Below, piece after piece: positions 42,823 to 50,541 of a stretch of DNA of 64,000 nucleotides. Positions within the stretch are counted from its first letter, which is position 1, and each line of letters opens with the position of its first letter. Origin of the DNA: Microbispora bryophytorum (GTDB lineage Bacteria; Actinomycetota; Actinomycetes; Streptosporangiales; Streptosporangiaceae); assembly GCF_006874465.1 (NCBI RefSeq), contig NZ_VIRL01000028.1, positions 1 to 64,000 on the forward strand, read 5' to 3'. A program made the translations under genes and the position numbers. A model generated the notes under the pieces. The model did not search any database and was not told the origin of the DNA. It worked only from the letters and a program-made list of their open reading frames with translations.

Positions 42823-43917
42823 ATGTCCACAGATCCGATCCTCGACTGCCCGCTCGACCAGGTCCCGGAGGGCCCCGCGTTCATCGCGGCCGCCATGCGG
42901 TGGCACTTCAGCCCCGAGACCGGCTCGCCGTACTGGCTGGACCGGGCGAAGACGCTCGGCTTCGACCCGCGTGAGGACGTGCGCACCTTCGAGGACCTGC
43001 GCCGGTTCCCCAACGTGGCCAACGAGCTGCGCGAGGTCCGGGTGGAGGACCTGATCCCCCGGGGGTACGGCGCGGACGCGGACGTGATCGGCGTGTACGA
43101 GAGCGGCGGCACGACCGGGCCGCCCAAGCGCGTGGTGTTGCTGCGCGACTGGCTGGAACGGCTGATGCACCGGACCCAGCAGAGTCTGCAGGCGAGGGGC
43201 TATCCCGAAAGCGGCCACTGGCTGTCGCTCGGGCCGACCGGGCCGCACCTCATCGGGGAGCTGATCCGCCGGCAGGCCGCGCGGCGGGGCGGCATCCCGT
43301 TCACCGTCGACATGGACCCCCGGTGGGTGAAGAGGTGCATCGCCGAGGGCCGCGCCGACGAGGCCGAGCGCTACGCCGAGCACCTCATCGACCAGAGCGC
43401 CCACATCCTGGAGACCCAGAACGTGCGGGTCCTGGCGACCACGCCGCCGCTGCTGACCCGGCTGGCCCGCAGGAAAGCGCTCGTCGACCTGATCAACGCG
43501 AAGGTCGCCGCGATCAGCTGGGGCGGCGCGCACATGGACCCCGACACCCGCTACCTGCTCCGCACCGAGGTCTTCCCGAACGTGAAGCTGTACGGCTCGT
43601 ACGGCAGCACGATGATCCTCGGCGGGCTGGCCGAGCGCGTCACGGCGCCGGAGGAGGACCTCATCGTCTTCGACACGTTCTCGCCCTACATCACGTTCTC
43701 GGTGGTGGACCCGGAGACCGGGGAGGTCGTCCGGTACGGCGACCGCGGCCAGGTGGTGATGCACCACATCAGCAAGAGCTTCCTGCTGCCCAACAACCTC
43801 GAACGCGACCTGGCGACCCGGGTGGCGCCGCCACCGGGGCAGATGGGCGACTCCGTCGCGGACGTCGGCCCGCTCGCCACCTTCGAGAACGAGACGGTCA
43901 TCGAGGGGGTGTACTGA
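42823..43917 (+). CDS. EhpF-like atypical ANL acyl-adenylate ligase
   Basis: Length 364 aa. ANL-superfamily core without the usual C-terminal lid: the nucleotide loop YESGGTTGPPKRVV (about residues 88-101), GPTGPHLIGELI, ISWGGAHMDPDTRYLL, KLYGSYGSTMILGG and VVRYGDRGQVVMHH. Size and motifs resemble EhpF, which activates phenazine dicarboxylate, and LuxE-like acyl ligases. It would activate an aromatic or fatty carboxylate as an acyl-AMP. Its stop overlaps the next start by one base (TGATG), so it works with the reductase. GGAG precedes the ATG. Confidence 0.75.
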   Translation: MSTDPILDCPLDQVPEGPAFIAAAMRWHFSPETGSPYWLDRAKTLGFDPREDVRTFEDLRRFPNVANELREVRVEDLIPRGYGADADVIGVYESGGTTGPPKRVVLLRDWLERLMHRTQQSLQARGYPESGHWLSLGPTGPHLIGELIRRQAARRGGIPFTVDMDPRWVKRCIAEGRADEAERYAEHLIDQSAHILETQNVRVLATTPPLLTRLARRKALVDLINAKVAAISWGGAHMDPDTRYLLRTEVFPNVKLYGSYGSTMILGGLAERVTAPEEDLIVFDTFSPYITFSVVDPETGEVVRYGDRGQVVMHHISKSFLLPNNLERDLATRVAPPPGQMGDSVADVGPLATFENETVIEGVY

Positions 43918-45287
43918 TGGACGAGCTGATCCGGCTCGACGCGCTCGGCGCCGGCGGGCCCTACCACAGCCGCAGCCGGCAGACGATCACGGAGCTGACC
44001 GGGACGCCGGTCGCCGAGCTGAGCCTGGTGCCGCGCCTGTTCGTCCAGCGGTCAATGGCGGCCCTGCACGAGGCGCGGACCCTGCCGGCCCACGATCGGG
44101 TGGCGGCCCTCACCCGCGCGGGACGGCTCTTCGCGACCGGCGTGGTGGACGGCATCGCGGCGGAGAAGTACCAGCACATCGTCAGCCGCGTCTCGGGGAT
44201 GCCGATCACCGTGGTCCGCTCCGCGACCTCGGGCATCGGACGACGCGCCGCGGAGGCGTACCGCACCACCCGGTACGCCCGTCCCGAGGGCGCGGTGGAC
44301 GACTGGCGCGATCCGCTCACCCGCAACGGCCAGGCGGTCTGGACGCGGCGCGGCGACGTGTTCGCCGTACACGCCGCGGGCAACCATCCGGGCGTGCACA
44401 CGCTGTGGCTGGAGGCGCTGGCGCTCGGATACCGGGTCGCGGTGCGCCCCTCGCGGCGTGAGCCGTTCACTCCGCACCGCCTGATCACGGCGCTGCGGGA
44501 GTCGGGGTTCGGCGACGACCAGGTGGTGCTCCTGCCGACCGACTACACGGTGGCCGACGACATCATCCGCGACGCCGACCTCGCCATGGTGTACGGCGGC
44601 GAGGAGGTCGTGAACAAGTACGGCAACGATGTCAGGGTGCTGCCGCAGGGCCCGGGACGGTCCAAGATCCTGCTCACCGGGCACGACTGGGAGACCCACC
44701 TGGGCATGATCGTGGAGTCGGTCAGCGCCTTCGGCGGGACGGCCTGCGTGAACGCCACCGCCGTCTTCGTGGAGGGCGATCCCGCACCGGTGGCCGAGGC
44801 CGTGGCGGAGCGGCTCTCGGCGATCCCGAGCCTGCCGCCGGAGGACGACGGCGCGGTGCTGCCCGTGCAGCCGGTCGCGGACGCGCACGCGATCGAGAAG
44901 TACCTGCTCGACCACGTGAACGGCGCGACGCCGGTGCTCGGCGGCGACGGCGTGGTGGACGACCTGGGCGACGGCAGCGGGGTCCTGCGGCCGGCCGTCT
45001 TCCTGGTGGACCGGCCGGACGCGCCCCAGACGGGCATCGAGCTGTCGTTCCCCTGTGTGTGGTTCGCGCCCTGGAGCCGGGCCGACGGCATCGAGCCGCT
45101 GCGCAACACGCTCGTGCTGACCGCGATCACGCAGGACGCCGGGCTGGTCGACCGGCTGGTGGAGGACCCGTCGATCAGGAACGTCTACCTGGGGGACACC
45201 CCCACGTATCTGATGCCGCCGTGGGTTCCGCACGACGCCTACCTCGGTGAGTTCCTCATGCGTACGAAAGGCGTCATCCGCACTTAA
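43917..45287 (+). CDS. acyl reductase of the aldehyde dehydrogenase/LuxC-EhpG type
   Basis: Length 456 aa. ALDH-like fold: VFAVHAAGNHPGVHTLWLEALALGYRVAVRPS for NAD(P) binding, VYGGEEVVNKYG, then the active-site Cys in FGGTACVNATAVFVEG and IELSFPCVWFAPW. Coupled to the preceding ligase, it would accept the activated acyl group on Cys and reduce it to an aldehyde. The pair therefore looks like a two-part carboxylic acid reductase. No phenazine or lux genes are seen. Substrate unknown. Confidence 0.75.
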   Translation: MDELIRLDALGAGGPYHSRSRQTITELTGTPVAELSLVPRLFVQRSMAALHEARTLPAHDRVAALTRAGRLFATGVVDGIAAEKYQHIVSRVSGMPITVVRSATSGIGRRAAEAYRTTRYARPEGAVDDWRDPLTRNGQAVWTRRGDVFAVHAAGNHPGVHTLWLEALALGYRVAVRPSRREPFTPHRLITALRESGFGDDQVVLLPTDYTVADDIIRDADLAMVYGGEEVVNKYGNDVRVLPQGPGRSKILLTGHDWETHLGMIVESVSAFGGTACVNATAVFVEGDPAPVAEAVAERLSAIPSLPPEDDGAVLPVQPVADAHAIEKYLLDHVNGATPVLGGDGVVDDLGDGSGVLRPAVFLVDRPDAPQTGIELSFPCVWFAPWSRADGIEPLRNTLVLTAITQDAGLVDRLVEDPSIRNVYLGDTPTYLMPPWVPHDAYLGEFLMRTKGVIRT

Positions 45288-45301
45288 CCCACCGCCCGCA
45301 C

Positions 45302-45330
45302 TTAAACGACCGCAAAAGGCCCAGTAGATT
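45302..45330 (+). promoter_or_regulatory. leaderless promoter of the alpha/beta hydrolase gene
   Basis: TAGATT (45325-45330) ends seven bases before the ATG; TTAAAC (45302-45307) is a weak -35 with a 17-bp spacer. GGCCCAG/CTGGGCC (45318-45324, 45331-45337) forms a 7-bp dyad around the -10 and may be an operator. Confidence 0.4.
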
Positions 45331-45337
45331 CTGGGCC

Positions 45338-46462
45338 ATGCGCAGGACGACACGATGGCGGCGCCGCCTGTTGTGGACGCTCGCCGTCGTCGTGGTGCTC
45401 GCGGTCGCCGCCGTCGGTGGCGCGGGCTGGTACTACTCCGGCCTGGTCATCGACCCCGTCCACACCTCCGGCTATCCCCTGGAGGTGACGGCCGTCAGCG
45501 GCGACCAGGTCACGATCAAGGGCGGCGCCGACACGGCGGCCCCCGGCACGTACGGCCTGACCTGGGCGGACGGCAACGCACTGGTGGGCCAGGTGATCGC
45601 GACCGGGGCCGGCACGGTGACCAGGAAGGTCACCGAGGTCGTCCACGGCGAGCTGCGGCCTGGAGTGCACGCCTACCTCGACCGCTGGCTGTGGGGCCAC
45701 GCGACCCCGGCCGCCGCCGGCGTGCCGTACACGGACGTGAAAATCCCCTCGCCGCTCGGCGACTTCCCCGGCTGGCGGACCGAGGGCACCTCGACGACCT
45801 GGGTGATCGCCGTACACGGCCGCAACGGCGGCCCGGCCGAGGCCCTGCGCGTGCTGCCGGTTTTCCACAGCCTGGGGATGCCGGTGCTGGGCATCACCTA
45901 CCGCAACGACGAGGGCGCCCCGGCGAGCTCGGACGGCAGGTTCCACCTCGGCGCCACCGAGTGGCAGGACGTGGCGGCGGCCATCACGTACGCCAAGAGC
46001 CGGGGCGCGACCGGGATCGTCCTGTACGGCTGGTCGATGGGCGGGGGCATCGTGCCGATGGCCGTACGCAACCTGCCCGGCGAGCCGATCACGGCCATGA
46101 TCCTCGACAGCCCGGTCATCGACTGGCGGGCGCCGATCGCCCTCGGGGCCGAGCAGATGGGCGTGCCCGGCTTCCTCGTGTCGGTGGGCGAATGGGTCAT
46201 CGAGCGGCGCACCGGCGTGTCCTTCGACGACATCGACCACCTGCGGCACGCCCGCGAGTTCAAAATCCCCACCCTGGTCTTCGTGGACGACGACGACGCG
46301 ACCGTGCCGACCGGCCCGGCGCTGCGGTTCGCCGAGGCCCGCCCCGACATCGTCAGGCTCGTACGGACGAGCGGAGGCGGGCACACAGGCTCCTGGAACG
46401 CGGACCCCGGACGTTACGAGCGGGAGGTGAAGGAGTTCGTCACGTCGACCGGCTCGGGATGA
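45338..46462 (+). CDS. membrane-anchored alpha/beta hydrolase
   Basis: Length 374 aa. One N-terminal span (LLWTLAVVVVLAVAAVGGAGW, residues 11-31) and then an exterior domain. The hydrolase part begins near residue 145: WVIAVHGRNGGP, nucleophile Ser in LYGWSMGGG, acid Asp in VDDDDATVP, and His in SGGGHTGSW. Residues 40-110 are a separate beta-rich segment. Substrate unknown. No ribosome site precedes the ATG, but a -10 element lies seven bases upstream. The 3' end overlaps the convergent GNAT gene by 23 bp. Confidence 0.85.
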   Translation: MRRTTRWRRRLLWTLAVVVVLAVAAVGGAGWYYSGLVIDPVHTSGYPLEVTAVSGDQVTIKGGADTAAPGTYGLTWADGNALVGQVIATGAGTVTRKVTEVVHGELRPGVHAYLDRWLWGHATPAAAGVPYTDVKIPSPLGDFPGWRTEGTSTTWVIAVHGRNGGPAEALRVLPVFHSLGMPVLGITYRNDEGAPASSDGRFHLGATEWQDVAAAITYAKSRGATGIVLYGWSMGGGIVPMAVRNLPGEPITAMILDSPVIDWRAPIALGAEQMGVPGFLVSVGEWVIERRTGVSFDDIDHLRHAREFKIPTLVFVDDDDATVPTGPALRFAEARPDIVRLVRTSGGGHTGSWNADPGRYEREVKEFVTSTGSG

Positions 46463-47225
46463 CGACGGTCATCGAGCTGCCGACCAGGGTGAAACCGAGC
46501 CGTTCGTACACGCCTCTGGCCGGGTTGCCCTCGGACACGACCAGGCCCAGCCGCTCCCACCCGTCGGCCGCCGCCCTGTCCCGTACGGCGGCCAGCATGC
46601 GCGCGCCGAGGCCGGAGGGCGTGCGGGCGGGGTGGCGGAAGACCTCGACCACCCAGGGCCGGTCGTGGAAGAGGGTGACCACCGCGCCGCCGACCACCAC
46701 GCCGCCGACCACCACGCCGCCGCCCACCGCGTCGCCGACCACCACGTCGTCCCGGTCCACGGCGTCGTCCCGGTCCACGGCGAGCACGCTGCAGGGCAGG
46801 ATCTCGCCGGTCACCTTCCCCTCCAGCAACGGGGCGAGGACGTCGCGCAGCGCGGCGGCGTCGTCCATGTTCCGGTGGTCGGGGTGACCCGCCGGATAGG
46901 CCGCCCGCCACGCCGCGAACACCTCCTCCGGTGACCGGTCACAGGGCATGAACCGGAACCCGTCGGGGGCGCCGGTCTCGGCGGGCGGCGCCGTACGCAG
47001 CTCACAGGTCATCTCGTGGGCGTGCCGCATCACACGCGCGCCACGTGCGACCAGCGCCTCGCCCAGGTCCAGCGGCCCCGCCACCGCCCAGCCCGGCAGC
47101 TTCGCCGTGATCGCGTCGGCCGCCTCCGGGCCCATGACCTCGACCAGGTCGGCGCACGGCAGCCCATACCGCTCGTCCTCGACATAACTGAAGGCAGGGG
47201 CGCCGTCCGCCCCGGCCAGAATCAC
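46440..47225 (-). CDS. GNAT-family acetyltransferase with repetitive insert
   Basis: Length 261 aa. GNAT part in the C-terminal half: WVVEVFRHPARTPSGLGARMLAAV for acetyl-CoA binding and LGLVVSEGNPARGVYERLGF. The N-terminal half (FSYVEDERYGLPCADLVEVM, LVARGARVMRHAHEMTCEL) resembles a second, degenerate GNAT-like fold. In between, residues about 150-182 are Val/Gly/Asp repeats encoded by tandem DNA repeats, within what should be a beta strand. GTG 47225 has GGAACGA before it. Substrate unknown. Confidence 0.78.
   Translation of the reverse strand: MILAGADGAPAFSYVEDERYGLPCADLVEVMGPEAADAITAKLPGWAVAGPLDLGEALVARGARVMRHAHEMTCELRTAPPAETGAPDGFRFMPCDRSPEEVFAAWRAAYPAGHPDHRNMDDAAALRDVLAPLLEGKVTGEILPCSVLAVDRDDAVDRDDVVVGDAVGGGVVVGGVVVGGAVVTLFHDRPWVVEVFRHPARTPSGLGARMLAAVRDRAAADGWERLGLVVSEGNPARGVYERLGFTLVGSSMTVVIPSRST
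46686..46781. repeat. in-frame tandem repeats: 4 x 15 bp and 2 x 18 bp
   Basis: Units GCCGCCGACCACCAC at 46686 and 46701, variants at 46716 and 46731, then GTCGTCCCGGTCCACGGC at 46746 and 46764. All keep the GNAT reading frame (96 bp = 32 residues). Confidence 0.85.
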
Positions 47226-47332
47226 TCGTTCCACAGGTGGGAGGCTCCCCGAGCACGACGAGGGCGGGCAACACGTTTTCCGCCCCGCGCAGCCGGATCG
47301 ACCGGGGAAAACGGCGGCCGCGGCCCTTGCTC

Positions 47333-47371
47333 TGTGACGGGCCCCTGTGACGGCCCTTTGTGACGGGCCGC
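47333..47371. repeat. three 13-bp direct repeats (iterons)
   Basis: TGTGACGG begins at 47333, 47346 and 47359, exactly 13 bp apart, each followed by GC-rich GGCC-like bases. Spacing of about 1.2 helical turns suggests a multimeric protein site; located 108-146 bp upstream of the GNAT start. Confidence 0.7.
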
Positions 47372-47585
47372 GCCGTACGTGTGCTGCGGACGGCGGGCGC
47401 CGGGATCGACTCGGAAAAAGATGGCGTGGCCCGGGAACAACAAGTGCGGGCACGTGGTTGGATGAAGCGTGGCCGGTGTGCAGGTGTCCCCGGGCCTCAC
47501 CTAATTTGCCTTCGCGGACTACCGTTCGGCTGGAGCCGCGTTGTGCCTTTCGCCGAGAGGCGACCCGGCACCGGCACCACACGTG

Positions 47586-47622
47586 CGAGACCCCGGCAGG
47601 AGATCCTCCTGCCGGGGTCTCG
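47586..47622 (+). terminator. 17-bp perfect hairpin, probable terminator
   Basis: CGAGACCCCGGCAGGAG pairs exactly with 47606-47622 around ATC; GCGTCTTTCC follows on the plus strand. No annotated gene ends here on either strand, so it may end an unknown small transcript. Confidence 0.7.
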
Positions 47623-47733
47623 GCGTCTTTCCTGGGTGAACCGTTCACCCCGCAGGCCGGCCCACCCCTGCGGACATCACCTGTCTTACCCTTTGCGTCC
47701 ACTTTTGTCGGAGACGGGTGACAAGATGCGTCC

Positions 47734-48390
47734 GTGCCTGATCTGGATCCCCAGTCGATCGCCTCCTACTGGGACGCGGAGGCGGAGACCTTCGACGACG
47801 AAGCCGACCACGGGCTTCGCGACCTCCGGGTGCACGCGGCCTGGGCGGGACGGCTGCGGTCCTGGATGCCGGGGCCTCCCACCGACGTCCTCGACCTGGG
47901 GTGCGGCACCGGGTCGCTGACGCTGCTGCTGGCCGAGCAGGGACACCGGCCGGTGGGCGTGGACCTGTCCCCCAGGATGGCCGAGACGGCCCGGGACAAG
48001 CTCGCCGCGGCGGGCTTCACCGCGCCCGTCCTCACCGGCGACGCGAGCGACCCGCCAGCCGCCGCCGGAACCTCCTTCGACGTCGTCCTGGCCCGGCATC
48101 TGCTGTGGACCCTGCCCGCACCGGAGCGCGCGTTGCGCACCTGGATGAGTCTGCTGCGCCCGCACGGCCGGCTGATCCTCATCGAGGGCAACTGGCAGGC
48201 CTCCGGGGACGGCCCGCCGTACGTGCCGGGCGCGGGCTGCCTGCCCTGGCTCGGCGGGGTGAGCGCCGAGCCCCTCGTCGAGGTGCTGCGACCGTACGCC
48301 GCGAACGTTCGGGTGGAGCCGCTGACCGACCCCGTGCTGTGGGGCAAGCCCATCCACGACGAACGGTACGCCGTCATCGCCCACCGCTGA
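47734..48390 (+). CDS. class I SAM-dependent methyltransferase
   Basis: Length 218 aa. SIASYWDAEAETFDDEADHG at the N terminus, motif I VLDLGCGTGSLTLLLAEQGH, motif II PVGVDLSPRMAETAR, motif IV FDVVLARHLLWTLPAPERALR and LILIEGNWQ. Of the Methyltransf_11 small-molecule group; substrate unknown. GTG start; no good ribosome site is visible, so the true start could be a few codons off. Confidence 0.83.
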   Translation: MPDLDPQSIASYWDAEAETFDDEADHGLRDLRVHAAWAGRLRSWMPGPPTDVLDLGCGTGSLTLLLAEQGHRPVGVDLSPRMAETARDKLAAAGFTAPVLTGDASDPPAAAGTSFDVVLARHLLWTLPAPERALRTWMSLLRPHGRLILIEGNWQASGDGPPYVPGAGCLPWLGGVSAEPLVEVLRPYAANVRVEPLTDPVLWGKPIHDERYAVIAHR

Positions 48391-48646
48391 GCTGTGTTGT
48401 TTCGCGGAAAACGCACAATGGCGAATCCGTAAACGTCTCGGCAATTAGTCGAAGCGCATTCCCGGCGAAATGCGGAGGCAAAGCGGAGGCCGGTCGACCG
48501 TGTCGTCGTCGAAGGTCACGCCCATGGGCAGACATGGAATGCCACAGCGAACGGCCCGGGAGGAGTCAACTCGCCTGGACGGGCCGCAGCGGCGTGTGTC
48601 AACGATTGAGATACGACCCGATCGCTGATCGGAGAGGAGTATCTCT

Positions 48647-49711
48647 ATGCACGGCACTCGATTCTCATTACTGCTGGGTCCGGCAGTCCTGTCCGCGGTT
48701 ACGCTCTGGCCCGCCATCGCATCGGCCTCCACCGCCGCCCACCCGTCCGGCCTCGCCGCCGCGCTCAGCGCGCCGCAGGCCGAAGAGCCGGGCACCAGCC
48801 TCGGCGAACAGTCGGAGGAGGCGGCCCAGCAGAGCGGACGCGCGTACCAGGAGGAGAGCGGGTACGGGCGGGAGAGCGCCCAGGAAGGTTCGTCGAGCGA
48901 AGAGTCGAGCGAGGAGTCGAGCGGCCAGTCCGGAAGCAACCTCGCCTACCAGCGCTCGCGGGCATCGCTGCGCGAGTCGTCGCTGCAGAGCAGCAGTCCG
49001 CAGCTCCGCCAGGAGTCGTCGTACAGCCGTCCGATGAGCTACACGCGGACGATCACCTATCAGCGCCCGGTCACGCAGACGCGCATGGTGACCGAGAGCC
49101 GTCCGGTCACGTTCACCCGGCAGGTCACCTACCAGCGCCCGGTCACCGAGACGCGGATGGTCACCCGGATGCGTCCGGTGACCGAAACGCGCCAGGTGTC
49201 CTACCAGCGCCCCGTGACCTACACGCGCATGGTCACCGAGAGCCGTCCGGTCACCCACCAGGAGACCTTCCAGCGCCCGGTCACCCAGACCCGGTACGTC
49301 ACCGAGTCGCGTCCGGTGACGCAGTACGTCACCTACAGGCGTCCCGTGGTGCGCTACGTCACCGAGAGCCGTCCGGTCACCCACCAGGAGACCTTCCAGC
49401 GGCCCATCACCGAGACGCGGTACGTCACCGAGTCACGTCCGGTGACCCGCCAGGAGACCTTCAAGCGTCCGGTCACCGAGACACGCTTCGTCACGGAAAG
49501 CCGTCCGGTCAGCTACACGCGGATGGTGCCGGAGTCTCAGGAGGTGCAGTCCACGCGCTTCGTCTCCGAGAGCCGTCCGGTCAGCTACACGCGCATGATG
49601 ACCTACCAGCGTCCCGTCACCGAGACGCGGTACGTCACCGAGTCACGACAGATCAGCAGCTACAGCCGGCCCATGATGCACTCCTCCAGCAGCGAGGACT
49701 GCGACCAGTGA
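48647..49711 (+). CDS. secreted protein of RPVT-type tandem repeats
   Basis: Length 354 aa. Signal peptide MHGTRFSLLLGPAVLSAVTL to about ASA at 27. Residues 40-120 are rich in Ser, Glu and Gln (SSSEESSEESSGQSG). From residue 125 to 345 the chain repeats a 10-11 residue unit, best written YQRPVTETR-x-VTESRPVT, about twenty times, with Arg, Thr, Val and Tyr at fixed positions. A polar SSSSEDCDQ tail ends it. There is no enzyme motif or sorting signal. The regular alternation suggests extended beta structure or a cell-wall/DNA-binding fibre. GGAGAGGAG lies seven bases before the ATG. No neighbours share an obvious role. Confidence 0.78.
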   Translation: MHGTRFSLLLGPAVLSAVTLWPAIASASTAAHPSGLAAALSAPQAEEPGTSLGEQSEEAAQQSGRAYQEESGYGRESAQEGSSSEESSEESSGQSGSNLAYQRSRASLRESSLQSSSPQLRQESSYSRPMSYTRTITYQRPVTQTRMVTESRPVTFTRQVTYQRPVTETRMVTRMRPVTETRQVSYQRPVTYTRMVTESRPVTHQETFQRPVTQTRYVTESRPVTQYVTYRRPVVRYVTESRPVTHQETFQRPITETRYVTESRPVTRQETFKRPVTETRFVTESRPVSYTRMVPESQEVQSTRFVSESRPVSYTRMMTYQRPVTETRYVTESRQISSYSRPMMHSSSSEDCDQ

Positions 49712-49749
49712 GCCGGAAAACGAGGTCCTGACAGCCAGTAGGGCCATGA

Positions 49750-49774
49750 GGGGCACGGGCGCCGCCCGTGCCCC
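49750..49774. terminator. bidirectional terminator
   Basis: GGGGCACGGGC/GCCCGTGCCCC, 11-bp perfect stem with loop GCC, followed by TTCC. It lies 38 bp after the repeat-protein stop and 25 bp after the convergent FtsX-like stop. Confidence 0.7.
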
Positions 49775-49799
49775 TTCCGCGTGTCAGGCGCGCTCAGGG

Positions 49800-50375
49800 T
49801 CACCTGTCGAGGAAGTCGCACTGTCGCTGGACCTCCTCCGGCCGGTCCTGGTTGTCCCTGAGGCACCCTTCGTCGACGACGTTGGACACTCCGGGCAGGT
49901 CGCTCGCCGCCCTGGCCACGGCCAGGGGGTCGGCGCCGGGGACGAGCTTCAGGCGGAAGGACTCCGCCATGTCCTCCGCCCTGGTCGCCTCCTTCAGCCC
50001 CCTGGGGTTCGTCTCGCTTCTGCGGAAGTTCTCGAACGCCGTCCGCCGGTCCTCGAACGTCACGGTCCTCACGTCGCGGCGGGCCCGGAGCGCTCGGCTG
50101 ATGTTCTCCTTCTCCCAGGCGGTGACCTCGCCGCCCCTGCAGCTCTTGAGGGGAGAGACATCTGTGCAGAGGAACACCGAGACGCCGACCATGCCGGATG
50201 AGGCCGCGTCGCCGCTCGGCGACGCCGCGGCGACGCCGACGTCCTGGCGGTTCTCCGACGGCTCCGCGAGCCGCACCAGGCCGACCCGGTGCTCGCGGTA
50301 CAGCTCCGCCAGATCGGCCCGGGGAGGCGGTGCGGGCGGCGCGAGCGCCGTCAGCCGTAGGGATTCACGATCCAT
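49800..50375 (-). pseudogene. FtsX-ectodomain protein without membrane span; possible sigma-factor/FtsX deletion chimera
   Basis: Length 191 aa. Residues about 60-185 match the extracellular domain of FtsX-like proteins: GVSVFLCTDVSPLKSC, GEVTAWEKENISRAL, DVRTVTFEDRRTAFENF, DMAESFRLKLVPGADPLAV and DLPGVSNVVDEGC. Normal members have a cytoplasmic arm and a hydrophobic helix before this domain; neither is present. Instead residues 22-37 read ADLAELYREHRVGLVRLA, which resembles the start of sigma region 2. A deletion joining a sigma gene to a downstream ftsX-like gene would explain this. ATG 50375 has no ribosome site. It may be inactive or a small soluble protein. Confidence 0.5.
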
Positions 50376-50541
50376 GCAGTGTGAACGCGCACCGCCGCCG
50401 ATCCGCTGCTCGCGTCTTTGCGGCGATCCGCCGCTCGGGTGTTTCCGGCCCGGCACGTGCGAAGGCCCCTCCGGGTCGGTCCGGAGGGGCCTCGCGACAT
50501 CGAAATTTCGCGTCACGCCTCACCGGCGTGGGCGAAGCGGG

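Larger units (their letters stand above)
47226..47733. other. 508-bp gene-free region with iterons and a strong hairpin
   Basis: No frame on either strand looks like a protein. A 14-codon frame starts at the ATG at 47422 but has no other support. Known structured RNAs (6S, SRP, RNase P, tmRNA) were not recognised. A half-site resembling an iron box (CACCTAA) occurs near 47508 but lacks its second arm. Confidence 0.5.

Noticed and set aside
47422-47466. 14-codon leader peptide frame starting MAWPGNNKCG
   Set aside because: Only a weak ribosome site and no attenuator-like structure tied to a downstream gene; kept only as part of the unexplained region.
47500-47515. Iron-box-like CACCTAA
   Set aside because: Only one half-site matches the DmdR/IdeR consensus; the second arm is missing.
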